Shown: positions 32,995-44,496 of the stretch, piece by piece
Layout of the letters: each line of letters begins with the position of its first letter
Numbering within the stretch: position 1 is the stretch's first letter
DNA from: Wurfbainia villosa
Lineage: Eukaryota; Streptophyta; Magnoliopsida; Zingiberales; Zingiberaceae
Assembly (NCBI GenBank): GCA_025175895.1
Contig: JAKLTH010000222.1
Location: forward strand, 1,550,001 to 1,614,000
Direction of reading: 5' to 3'
Length of the DNA: 64,000 bases
The notes under the pieces: model-generated
Databases searched by the model: none
What the model saw: the letters and a program-made list of their open reading frames with translations, nothing else
What the model was told of the DNA's origin: nothing
Program-made: the position numbers and the translations under genes

Positions 32995-35900
32995 TTACAT
33001 TCTACGAAGTCCCATGGACTTTACATGCTCATTAAATGACTCTCTAGTCATTGGCTTAATAAAAGGATCTGCAAGCATAGCTCGTGTAGGGATATACTCA
33101 AGAATCACCTTCTTTTTAGCAACAATATCTCTTATAAAATTGTACTTTATAGCTATATGCTTGCCCTTGCTGTGATATTTGAGATCCTTGGAAAAAGCTA
33201 TCGCAGCTTGATCGCGACAATAGATCACATCGGACTCCACCGTCCTCGATCTTGAATGCTTTAGGAACCTCCTCAACGGCATCTTTCTTCTTCTTTGAAC
33301 ATGCCACATATTCAGCTTCCATTGTAGATAAGGCCACACAGGCCTGTTTCTTGCTGTTCCAGGAGATGGCGCCACCATTCAACAAGAACGCATAGCCTGA
33401 TGTTGATTTTCTATCATCCAGGTCCCCAGCCCAATCTACATCTGAATAGACCCTAAGGCTCATATCTGATCCTTGATAATAGAGACAATAATCTGTCGTC
33501 GCCTTCAGATATCTGAAAATCCTTTTCACTGTCTTCCAGTGTCTCGATCTTGGGTTTATTTGGGCAAATGACTAAGCCCACTGCATAGCTGATATCGGGA
33601 CGAGTACACAATATAGTATACATTAAACTACCTATGGCACTGGCATATAGTTTTTTATTCATCTCGGCTATTTCATTTGGAGTCTTGGGATTCATACTTT
33701 TGCTCAGAACAGTACCTTTCACAATAGGTGTTTGTTCACCATTGCAATCAGACATGCTGAAATATTGTAACATCTTAGTTATGTAAGATTCTTGTGACAA
33801 ACTCAAAAGTCTCTTAGATCGATCCCGGATGATCTTAACCCCTAAGATGTATTCAGCTTCTCCCATATCTATTGTGTCAAATTGAGAAGACAACCACTTT
33901 TTGACTTCTACAATAAAACCTATGTCATTTCCTGCTATTAGCATATCATCAACATATAATGATAAAATGACATACTTTCCTTTTTCCTTCTTTAGGAAAA
34001 CGCAATGATCCTCATTGATCATTTCGAAACCATAAGATAAAACCACTTTGTTAAATCTTATGTTCAAATGTCTTGACGCTTACTTCAGCCCATATATAGA
34101 TTTCTTCAATCTACAAACTTTATCCTCTTGGCCTAAAGCAACGAAACCTTCTGGCTGAACCATATATATTTCCTCGTCAAGCTCACCGTTAAGGAAAGCG
34201 GTTTTGACATCCATCTGATGTAATTCTAAGTCATAATGCGCCGCAAAAGCCAAAATAACTCGGATTGACACAAATTTCACTACGGGAGAAAATGTCTCTT
34301 CAAAGTCAATACCCTCTCTTTGGGTAAATCCTTTTGCAACCAAACGAGCCTTGTATCGGTTAATTGATCCATCAGACTTCCTCTTTATTTTGAGAATCCA
34401 CTTATTCTCAATAGCCCTTCGGCCAGGAGGAAGATCGACTAACTCCCAAACTTGATTCCGAATCATTGACTCCATCTCTTCTTCCATTACACTTTTCCAC
34501 TTATCTCTAATTCTACATCCCAACGCTTCCTCAACTGATTGAGGTTCATCTTCGTCAACTGGGAGTGTCATCATTGCCTCATTCTCAATATCAAACCACC
34601 TTTTAGGTATGATCTTACGAACACTTTTTCGTAAGTTAAGCTATTGAGAAGTCACCCCGTGATCAGGCACATTACTCCCACTCGGTTGACTAGGTTCTGG
34701 TATCCCACTAGACACCTGTCTTGTTGATAACGACTCATTCTCCTCAAAAAGAGGAACTGTCTTATCAACTTCACCCTTAGTTGGGAACTCAGTTTCTAGA
34801 AAAGTGACATCTCTAGACTCAATCTCAGAGATTGTTCCATCTTGTTGCTCACCTATAAAAACATAACCTTTTGAGGTCTCAGAATATCTTATAAAGATAC
34901 ATTTCTTACCTCTAGGTCCGATTTTTCCATATTTGTGAGAACTAACATGAGCGTGAGCAGTGACCCCGGTCTCAGTTGCTCAAATCGGTTTTACGCCATC
35001 AGCGTTCATATGAGGTTGATGGAACTGACTTTGAAGGCACTTTGTTAAGTATATAGGCCGCAGCTAGTAATGCATCTCCCCAATAGGAGACCGACAAATT
35101 AGCCTGCGCCATCATAGACCTAACCATTTCAAGAAGAGTCCTATTTCTTCTTTCAGCAACCCCATTTTGCTGTGGAGTTCTTGGGATCGTTAGCTGTCTA
35201 ATAATCCTCTTATCATTACATGTTGTCTTGAACAAATCAAACAGATATTCACCCCCACGGTCAGTGCGTAAGGTCTTAACCTTATGTTCCGTTTGATTCT
35301 CAACTTCGTTCAAATAACGAATGAAACAATCCAACGCTTCAGATTTTTGAGAAATCAAATACACATGACCATACCTAGTGAAATCATTAATAAATGTAAT
35401 AAAATAGGAAGCTCCATGCCTAGCCTTCACACTCATCGGACCACAAATATCCGAATGAATCAATTGCAATGGCAAGTCTGCTCTAATAGTCTTTCCAAAT
35501 GGTTTCCTAGTTGTGTTTTCAGCAAGACAATGCTCACATATAGACAAGCTAATCTTAGCACGAGAGCCCAATAAACCCTCTCTAGCTAATCGATTCATGC
35601 GATCTTGTCCTATATGTCCCAATCTAGCATGCCAAACCTCATCAGATATATCCGCATTACTAGTAAGAGTAATGTTTGAAAAACAACTATGAATCGCACA
35701 ATTCACATCATGCACCACATCTAGTACCATAAAACCATTATATAAAAAACCATATCCGATTGACACAGAGTCAATCTTAAGTTCTACACAACGACTGAAA
35801 AAATTTATAGAGTATCCCAAATCAAGAAGACAAATAACAGATACAAGATTCCTTCGAATCTCTGGAGCATACAAGACATCATGTAGAAACAAAGTACTCC

Positions 35901-36003
35901 CACCACGAAAGTTAAGTTTGTAAGTGTCGACTCCCTTGACTTCGACTCTTGCATTGTTTCCTACATAGATCCATTTCATACAAGAAAATTCGAGGTACTC
36001 CAC
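32995..36003 (-). pseudogene. Element C pol: integrase-RT-RNase H, broken
   Basis: GAG-pre-integrase and integrase (34999-36003) show VWHARLGHIGQDRMNRLA, CEHCLAENTTRKPFG, LIHSDICGPM, TLRTDRGGEYL and TPQQNGVAERRNRTLLEM. RT (33453-34574) shows RYKARLVAKGFTQREGIDFE, LELHQMDVKTAFLNGELDEE and LSLYVDDMLIAGND, so the YVDD site is kept. RNase H (32995-33529) shows VYSDVDWAGDLDDRKSTSGY and ALSTMEAEYVACS. Frameshifts at about 34070-34080 and near 33290 and 33480, and stops near 34985, inactivate it. Confidence 0.87.
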
Positions 36004-36088
36004 ATACGTAACCCGCTCCCGAGCTAGATGGTTGGTTGCTACCTAATCTATAATCCACAAATGATAAGAATCAGCCATCAACACAAGA

Positions 36089-36956
36089 TTAGCAAACAAA
36101 ATGCTCAGAAGACAGACTAGAAGTTACCTTCTTAGGCTCAGTACACTCCCGAGCAAAGTGGCCCTTCTTGCCACAATTAAAGCAAGATAACTTGCTTTTA
36201 GGTTTCTTCCCTGTCTTCTTCTTCTTGATTTGATTCTTCCCAGCAGCAGCAGCAACGGTTTTATTCTTTCCCTTTCCCTTCTTGTACCATTTCTTCTTGG
36301 ATCCAGATGATCCAGCAGAACCGGCAGCCAAATAAACTTGGCTAGAAATCCTCGCGGATTCTACTCTCTCAGCCTCCAGCTCCACATGCCGTGAGACATC
36401 AGCGAAAGTCTTAATACTCTCACTGTGAGTTAAGGTCTGCTTCATAGTCTCCCAAGAATCGGGAAGAGAACGAATAACCGCCTGAACCTGTTGTTCATCG
36501 GTCAACTCATGACTGATAATTTTCAGCTCCCGAATCATATTTGACATCTCCCTGAGACGTTGAACCATCGTTCCATTCGAGCGCTTCAGAGTCGCTTTAA
36601 CTCGATCGTCACCGCCGGGCTTACTCGCACTTATTCCATCAGATCTCTCTAAGGGCTACCTGCATCGCATGAAATCAAGGATATGACTCATACTCTAACA
36701 CTAGGTCATCCACCATTGAACTTATCAATATGTCCTTAGCAGTAGAATCCTTCCTTTTTCATACCTTATAGGCATCAAGGTCACGTCTGTACTGTGCTGC
36801 GTTACTCTCAACAGGTTCCATCATAACCTGATTAACAACTTCTAGAACTTCCTGTTCCTCAAGAACATACTGAATCTTGAGGTGTCATATCTTATAGTTA
36901 TCTCCATTCAGTTTTTCACCTTTGTTCAGTTCAACTTTGATGTTTTTAGTTGCCAT
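36089..36956 (-). pseudogene. Element C gag, broken
   Basis: It opens MATKNIKVELNKGEKLNGDNY at 36956 and then hits TGA where Trp is expected, with a second TGA-for-Trp further on. The better kept part (36089-36568) has MIRELKIISHELTDEQQVQ, VIRSLPDSWE, a Lys-rich stretch and one CCHC knuckle CFNCGKKGHFARECTEP. It encodes the nucleocapsid of the element. The leader from 36957 to 37298 is non-coding. Confidence 0.82.
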
Positions 36957-37298
36957 AACCTAACATAAATAAACACATTATTTAGTTACTCAGTGTATGC
37001 TTTTATGTATGTAATCTCAAAAATAAACTCAAGATAAATCTGATTTGGTTTACAAAATCAAATGACAACTGCGTTATCATTCATCATTTGTATGTGCCAA
37101 TCTGACTTATATTGATATATTTTATTACATACATCCCACTTAATGATATTAATCATTATTACAGCATGATATTACACATTAAATGAACATATCATTATAT
37201 ACTCATTTGAACTAATCAAGGGTATATACAATAATCATGCATCATGTAGAGTCAACAACATAAAATGAACTAATCATTTTAAATGAACACATCATTAA

Positions 37299-39447
37299 TG
37301 TTAAGTATAGAAATAAAATATCCCCTTCTCTCCCCTCCCCTTTACTTTTCCCCATACTCACGCTCATCCCTCTCACGCGCAGCCCTCCCTTTTCTTCCTC
37401 TCTACTTTCCCTGTTTTTTTTTCCAGCCGCTGTCCAAGCTTTCCTTCGTCTTCTCCTTTTCTCAAGTGCGGCGAGGAGCAACGAGCTCTTCGTTTAGGGT
37501 TTTAGTCCACCAAACAGTAGCCTTCTTCCCCCATTTTCGTGGCTGTGCTTGGATTGCTACAGCTGCTATAGGACCTCGTCGAAGCTCGTCGAGGCGTGCC
37601 GAGACCAACACCGAAGAGGGTAAGAGGTCCCTCTCCCTTTTCTTTGCAATGACAACAACCCTAGTTGCCGATTTTCTTCACCCACAGCAGCCTTCGCTCT
37701 TAACTTTGTTGCTCACCTTGCGTTTCTACAGCAGTCGTTGAGCTCATCGGAGCTAACCGAGGCTCGTTGAAGCTCGCCGAAACCACCTATAAAGAGGGTA
37801 AGAGTTCCCTCTTCCTTTTTTTCTCATTGCAACAGCAACAACAATAGCCCTAGCCATCACAGTTCGTCGGTGATGATAAGCCTTCGTTTCCTAGCCTCCT
37901 TTCCTTAGCAATACTCAAGCCTTCCCTATTTTGGTTTATTAAGTATAAATAGATTAGTTAAATTGAAATTATTAATTGAGAACAGTGGATGTTCTGTTTC
38001 GAAATAAGAAATATTGTAAGGTGGTAGGATTTAAAATGTCTATCAACTCGAGTCATAGATAATGTTAAGATATTATGTTATTTTCTTTTTTGATAATAAT
38101 TATGAGCATTTGAGTTATGTCATATTTTATTTTGTAGATACGAGTTCGAGCGGAGCTCTGATCAACGAGATTCAATGACTTTTTGTCAGATATAGAGGCG
38201 GGTACATTCGATCCTTGGACTCTTTATGTTCCTTGTGCATGAATAAATAAGATAATTAATTTATTTATATGTGTATAATTGTTTTCAAAATTAGGGATAA
38301 AAATGATATTTAAAAATAGTGAAATGGGTAATAAATAATTAAACTGATGGAGGGTAAATAATTGATATTACTTCCTGTTCATATGTGGGTTTTATATGGG
38401 GTGAACATGGGATGGGTTGTTTTAAAAAAATTTAAATGGATACTCTAACCTACTCTTCCGTTGATACTTGTCTGTTTATATTGCTTGATCTTCCTTACTC
38501 ATGATTATTTCATCTGTTGATACTGGTACCTTTTAATGATACAACTTGTACATATAAATCTTATATTGGTGATTAAATAACTTGAATTACATTGATCATG
38601 TAGATTTATCATAGTTGAACAAGTGTGATAAAAGAATTAAAGTTGAATATTAAAGAAATGAATGAGAAAACTAAATGTGAAAACTTTGAGCCTGACTTGA
38701 TACCAGAGTACCTGACCGCCCATATGCTGTTATGGTAGCGTGTTGTCGCCCGCGGTCAGCATTTTATTTGCGCTTCGGCGCCTTGTTGTTATCCCTTGTT
38801 GTATTCCACCGGTGATGAGGCTTTTAGCCTATACGTCAGATGACGTTATATATACTCTGATGATATTGGCTCCATTTATTCACTATTTAGTTGATTTATC
38901 AGATTATTGTTGATCTATCAGATTGTAGTTGATTTATCGGATTCACATTATTGATAATGTTTATAAAGATGATATATACATATATATGTATGTATAAGAA
39001 CTTGAAACAAATTAAAGACTTGAAGCGAAAGGAAAGAATAAAAGAAAATTTTACAAGCTCCTTTGACCTCTTAAATAAGATTAAATTCATGCACATCTTT
39101 TCTTATTACCCGCTTAGCAATCTGTGCTAATGTCTGCTTTCTTTGGCCTCCAGTTTTGCAGACTCGAGCACTCTTTTGATAGTTCACTGATTTTGCTGTA
39201 CATAGAGTCGCTCAGAGATATCGGTCCACTATCTTCCCGGTTTGGTTCTATTTCGATGTATTTTGTTTAGTTTCATTGATTTTCTATTTAGATGTGTTTC
39301 CAGCTTATGTAGAAAAAATCTATCTTCATTAATATAGACATTTTATGAAATTTTTGGAGTTACTTGTATTATTTGACCCTTATGTCTTCTTTATTCATTC
39401 ACATGTCACCGAGTAGGGTACCGAACTGACACCCTCGGGGCGTGACA
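37299..39447 (+). repeat. 5' LTR of element D
   Basis: Almost the same as 44497-46647 along its length, apart from two small patches (about 37830-37870 and 38145-38195) with several indels. It contains the retroviral-type promoter and R region by position only. Confidence 0.92.
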
Positions 39448-39453
39448 ATTTAG

Positions 39454-39466
39454 TGGTATCAGAGCC
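39454..39466 (+). other. Primer binding site of element D
   Basis: TGGTATCAGAGCC, seven bases after the LTR end (ATTTAG spacer), is complementary to the 3' end of initiator tRNA-Met, the usual primer of plant LTR elements. Confidence 0.9.
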
Positions 39467-39669
39467 TAATTTTCGATTTCTCGGTGGATTTTTGTGTCTT
39501 GGATCTTTGTTTTGTTTTAATCCGGAGATTTGTTTTGAACAAAAAGAGATTTAAATGCAAGTCGAATGGTATCTCTGAGCTATAGGATTTATTAGTGCTT
39601 TATTGTTGTTTTAATTTCTTTTGATTATAAAGGGTTGTAAAAAAAAAAAATTATTTGATTTTGTAGGCA

Positions 39670-40912
39670 ATGCCACGTACACATGGTCGGGTCAGTAGTA
39701 GTGCTTTCGTTGGTCGTGAGTCGTCTCCCGTACCCCTAGCACTCAGAGAGGTGATCATGGTGTAGACGAGACACCCATTCACCTACCCCAGTCGGTACCA
39801 GAGACACCTATAGTTGATCCAGTCATTTCCACGACATCCAGTATCATGGACAAAGCTCGTATTCCTCTGCTTGCTAGTTCAGCTAGGGATCGTTTTACAC
39901 TATTCCAAGGAGCCACCGACCCTTGGGAGGCTCGAACTTGGTTAGATGATATTGAGGGTACCTTCGAGTACATGTCCTGTTGGATCTGAGAAGGTGGAGT
40001 TAGCGCCTATCATTTTCGAGGACAAGCATCCACGGTGGAAAATGCAAAGACCATTTTGGGGATCAAGTTATCTCTTAGCGATCGTTGAGAGGCATTTGAA
40101 AGATGTATTTTCTGCCGCCTTTTGTATTGCTAGGCGCCAAGAGTTTTTGAGTCTCAAGCAAGCGTCGAAGTGTGATGCAATATAATGCAGAATTTAGTCG
40201 ACTTGCTGAGTTTTGTCCCCACTTGATAGCACAGGATCATGACCGTATGATTCAGTTTACCTAGGGACTTGCGCCATATATTCGGATTAGAATGTCTGGG
40301 TTCCCTGTTGCTAGTTATCGAGATGCACTTGACCGAGCTATATTCATTGAGATGACTCGTGACAAGTTTCACAGAAAGGGAAGTTAGTCACCCGACCTCA
40401 CACCCTGAGGCAGTGAGAATCGAGTCGTCGACCCGATGGCGAGTGCAGTAGAGATTCTTCACGACCGCGAAGGTGGCGAGGATATCACGAGGATCTGTTC
40501 GTCCACGTGCCTCGGCGAGAGATTTACGTCTGCGGCCGGCGAGCACTCTGAGATGTTATAGATGTGGTGCACGGAATCACCAAGTGTCGGAATGCCCACT
40601 AGATCAGAGTATCTGTTACTATTGTAAACTTCCAGGACACATGAGTAGAGATTGTACCCTGAGAGCACAACATCAGGTAGTAGGATCTCAGACTCAGCAG
40701 GGTCGACCTACACCACGACCCCCACATTCTCGACATCAGAGAGGATCACGGAAATCTCAATCAGGACAACAACTGAATTCTTCATCTATCCAGTCCACCC
40801 AAAAGCCGCAAGTTTATCATTTGCAATCCCAGAGTACACCTCGGATTGTGACTCCACCTCGTGATGTTGCTACCCTCATCTCGGTATGCATCATCCTTAC
40901 CTCGTGATGCTC
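39670..40912 (+). pseudogene. Element D gag, frameshifted
   Basis: It begins MPRTHGRVSS at 39670. Capsid fragments follow in changing frames (ATDPWEARTW-like at about 39915, FCPHLIAQDHDRMIQF-like at about 40210). Two CCHC knuckles are clear at about 40550-40670: CYRCGARNHQVSECP and CYYCKLPGHMSRDC. At least four frame changes occur within 1.2 kb, far more than in the 3' pol frame. Confidence 0.8.
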
Positions 40913-41050
40913 GATGCCTCCACCGCAGATATCTGCTGCACTCAAATATATGTACTGCCTCCAACTTATCAGTCCTCAACATAGTCACAGGATCAGAGTC
41001 ATCCATCTTCTACCCAGGGGGCTCAGCACTCAGGTCCTGAGACAGGACAC

Positions 41051-41338
41051 GTGTATGCTTTGACTCGTGAGGAGGCACAGCGAGCTGGAGGATCAGTTAT
41101 TCGAGGTACCATTTCAGTTTCTAATATTCCTGCTGAAATATTGATAGATACTGGTAGCTCGCATTCTTTTATTTCTCCTGAGTTCGTAGTGAAAATTGGG
41201 AGGTGTCCAACTCTTCGCTCATATGGGTTAGCAGTAATGACACCATCAGGAGGAGTGTTGATGTCAAGTCAAGAGGTCAAAAGTTGTCTCTTGAATTTTG
41301 ATAGTCATGTCCTTGCAGTAGATCTGCATGTATTCTGA
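41051..41338 (+). pseudogene. Element D aspartic protease region
   Basis: The frame includes IPAEILIDTGSSHSFISPEF, with the DTG-type active site of the retroelement protease (here DTGSSHS). It ends prematurely at 41338, and the next conserved stretch, FDIILGMDWLSEHHATVDY-like, lies in another frame at about 41345-41400. Confidence 0.78.
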
Positions 41339-41689
41339 ATGGTGAATTTGATATTATTCTCGGAATGGATTGGCTGTCAGAGCATCATGCCACCGTCGAT
41401 TATCGAGCTAAGGTGGTAACTTTTAAACCCTCAGACCAGCCATCATGGAAATTTGTTGGGATAAGCGATCGAGGGATATCTATCATTTCTCTCCAAGCTC
41501 AACAATTGTTACGAGGATGTGAGGATATCTCCTATCTTTGATAAGTTCGATGTGAATAGTCTAGCACACCCTTACGATGTCCACATAATTGAGAGTATCT
41601 GATGTATTTCTGAAGAACTCCTGGTTTGCCACCTCAACGACAAGTTGAGTTTCTATCGAGTTATTCCCCGCACAGTCCAATATCAAAAG

Positions 41690-42436
41690 CACCATATCGT
41701 ATGGCACCTAAGGAGCCGGAGGAATTAAAAGTTCAACTCCAAGAATTATTAGACAAGGGTTTCATCCGTCTAGCGTTTCCCCTTGGGCGCTCGATTTATT
41801 CGTAAGAAGAAGGATGGATCCTTAAGGCTTTGTATGGATTATAGGCGATTAAATTCGGTGACTATCAAAAACAAGTATCCTCTTCCCGCAATAGATGATT
41901 TATTTGATCGGCAGAGGTACTGTGTATACTCAAGATTGATCTGAGATCGCTATCACCAACTACGGGTTCGAGATACCGATATTCGTAAGATCGCGCTTTC
42001 GCATATGGACATTGAGTTTTTGGTAATGCCATTTGGACTCACTAATGCTCCTGCAGCTTTTATGGATCTGATGAATCGGGTATTCTTGGAATATTTGGAC
42101 CGATTTGTAATTATTTTTATTGATGATATTTTGGTGTATTCTCGATCAGAAGAAGAACATGAACATCATCTCCGAATGGTTTTGGAAGTGTTGCGAAAGG
42201 AACGCCTATATGCAAAGTTCAGTAAATGTTCTTTCTGGCTTACTTCTGTGGGATTTCTTGGGCATACAGTTTCTAGCAGCGAATTTGATAGATCCTCGAG
42301 AAGATTGAAGCGGTGGTCGATGGGAACCACCAAAATCCGCAAAGAAATCCGTAGTTTCCTTGGATTGGCGCATTATCGGAGATTTGTAGAAGGATTTTCC
42401 AAAGATTGCGCCTTGACTCGATTGACTAGAAAATGA
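41690..42436 (+). pseudogene. Element D reverse transcriptase, frameshifted
   Basis: It starts APYRMAPKEPEELKVQLQ at about 41692, loses frame near 41790 (SPWGS region), regains it for DGSLRLCMDYRRLN, and is continuous over 42005-42436 with VMPFGLTNAPAAFMDLMNRV and the catalytic FIDDILVYS (42116-42142). The TGA at about 42434 interrupts it before RNase H (TRKTGA, where Trp or Gly is expected). Confidence 0.82.
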
Positions 42437-42499
42437 GTCAAGTTTATTTGTCCGATGCTTGTGAAGCAAGCTTTCGAGAACTCAAGCAAAGATTGGTGA

Positions 42500-44455
42500 G
42501 TGCTCGATTTTAATTATTCCCTCGGAGATGATGGATTTGTATTGTATACGGATGCATCTCTTCAAGGATTAGGAAGCGATTTGATCGATGATCGAGTGGT
42601 AGCTTATGCTTCTCGACAATTGAAAGATCATGAGAAGAATTATCCCGTTCATGATCTAGAGTTAGCAGCTATTATTTTCGCTCTAAAGATCTGGAGACAT
42701 TATTTGTACGGTGTTACTTTTGAGATATTCACTGATCATAAGAGTCTGAAGTATCTCTTTACACAAAAGGAGTTAAACATTAGGCAGAGAAGGTGGATGG
42801 AATTTCTGAAGGACTATGATTGTACTATCAACTACCACCCTGGGAAAGCTAATGTTGTAGCAGATGCCTTAAGTAGAAAGTCCAGAAGTGTATTGGCATG
42901 TCATCGGGTGGCAGTTACTGAGATAGTCAGACAATTTTCAGAGTTAGATTTGACTGAAGTAGGACAAACACAACATGGTATATTGGTCTCCTTGATCGCA
43001 CAGTCCCCCTTAGTAGAGCGAATCAAGGAAAGTCAGATGACAGATCAGTATCTCAGAAGCCTGGCCAGTGAATTAGAAGTTGGTCCCAAGCCAGAATTTT
43101 CTCGAGATGTGGATGGATCCCTTCGATTCCGAGGCAGGTTGTGCGTCCCTGAGGTACATCCTGTTAAGGAAGATCTCCTTCAAGAAGCACATCGATCAAA
43201 ATTTGCAGTACATCCTGGTGGCACTCGAATGTATCAAGATCTGAAGCGATCTTATTGGTGGAAAGGAATGAAAAGAGATATTGCAGATTTTGTAGCTCGA
43301 TGTTTGGTTTGCCAGCAAATTAAGGCAGAACATCAGAGACCAGCTGGGTTACTCCAAAAGATCACAGTGCCAGAATGGAAATGGGAGCATATTACTATGG
43401 ATTTCATCACGGGATTACCAAGGACTCAGAAGGGACATGATTCGATTTGGGTTATCGTTGATCGATTGACCAAATCAGCTCATTTTCTTCCGATCCGAAA
43501 AAGGGATTCCTTGGATCGCTTAGCTGAGTTATATTGCAAAGAGATCACTAAACTCCATGGTATTCCTCTCAGTATTATTTCTGATCGAGACCCACGCTTT
43601 ACTTCGAGATTCTGGCAGAGTTTTCAGAAAGCATTGGGTACCGAATTACGCTTTAGCACTGCTTTTCATCCTCAGACTGATGGACAGTCAGAGCGTACTA
43701 TCCAGACTTTAGAGGATCTTTTGCGTGCTTGCATTTTAGATTTTGGCGGTAGTTGGGAGGATCATCTACATTTGGTAGAATTTGCTTACAATAACAGTTA
43801 CCACTCTGCTATCCAGATGGCACCGTTTGAGGCACTCTATGGCAGAGCATGTAGATCTCCTATCTTATGGGATGAAGTTGGTGAACGTCAACTCCTAGGC
43901 CCGCAGAGTATTCAGCAGGATGTTGAGCTAGTACGAGTTATTAGACAGAGACTATTGACTGCTCAAAGTAGACAGAAAAGCTATGCAGATCGTAGACGAA
44001 GACAATTGGAATTCACAGTAGGTGATCATGTATTTCTTCGTGTTTCACCTATTAAAGGAGTTAAAAGATTTGGTTTGAAAGGAAAGTTAGCTCCTAGATA
44101 TATCGGACCTTTTGAGATCCTAGAGCGGATTGGTGCAGTCGCATATCGACTTGCTTTACCCCCAGCTTTAGCAGGAGTACATAACGTCTTCCATGTATCT
44201 ATGTTGCGGAAGTATGTTCCAGATCAGACTCATGTTCTAAAGGATCTTTCAGTTCCTTTGCAACCTGACGTATCATACGAAGAATTTCCTGTTCGTATTC
44301 TGGATCGCAAGGAACATCGATTACGGAACAAATGTATTAATCTTGTGAAAGTTGGGTGGCAGCATCATTCTGACCAAGAAGCAACCTGGGAGCGTGAGGA
44401 TGAAATACGTAGCAGATATCCTCACCTGTTTTCCTCAGGTACGAATATCCCTTAA
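42500..44455 (+). CDS. Element D RNase H-integrase-chromodomain frame (intact)
   Basis: A 651-codon open frame covers the last part of the polyprotein. RNase H is at residues 12-125 (YTDAS at 16-20, TDHKSLKY at 78-85, HPGKANVVADALSR). The integrase zinc finger has H231, H238, C268 and C271. The catalytic triad is D301, D362 (IISDRDPRFTS) and E398 (TDGQSERT). The C-terminal region holds KLAPRYIGPFEILERIGAVA, and a chromodomain-like end (about 585-645) holds LVKVGWQHHSDQEATWERED. Such chromodomains steer integration to marked chromatin in chromoviruses. The 5' methionine is internal to the polyprotein, so it is not a natural start. The protease and RT in front of it are broken. Confidence 0.88.
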   Translation: MLDFNYSLGDDGFVLYTDASLQGLGSDLIDDRVVAYASRQLKDHEKNYPVHDLELAAIIFALKIWRHYLYGVTFEIFTDHKSLKYLFTQKELNIRQRRWMEFLKDYDCTINYHPGKANVVADALSRKSRSVLACHRVAVTEIVRQFSELDLTEVGQTQHGILVSLIAQSPLVERIKESQMTDQYLRSLASELEVGPKPEFSRDVDGSLRFRGRLCVPEVHPVKEDLLQEAHRSKFAVHPGGTRMYQDLKRSYWWKGMKRDIADFVARCLVCQQIKAEHQRPAGLLQKITVPEWKWEHITMDFITGLPRTQKGHDSIWVIVDRLTKSAHFLPIRKRDSLDRLAELYCKEITKLHGIPLSIISDRDPRFTSRFWQSFQKALGTELRFSTAFHPQTDGQSERTIQTLEDLLRACILDFGGSWEDHLHLVEFAYNNSYHSAIQMAPFEALYGRACRSPILWDEVGERQLLGPQSIQQDVELVRVIRQRLLTAQSRQKSYADRRRRQLEFTVGDHVFLRVSPIKGVKRFGLKGKLAPRYIGPFEILERIGAVAYRLALPPALAGVHNVFHVSMLRKYVPDQTHVLKDLSVPLQPDVSYEEFPVRILDRKEHRLRNKCINLVKVGWQHHSDQEATWEREDEIRSRYPHLFSSGTNIP

Positions 44456-44496
44456 TTTTTAAATTTGGGGACCAAATTTCTTTTAGGAGGAGAGGA

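Noticed and set aside
37283..37741. A 152-codon frame in the LTR of element D, repeated at 44496-44954
   Set aside because: Present in both LTR copies only because they are duplicates; low-complexity composition and no similarity to proteins.
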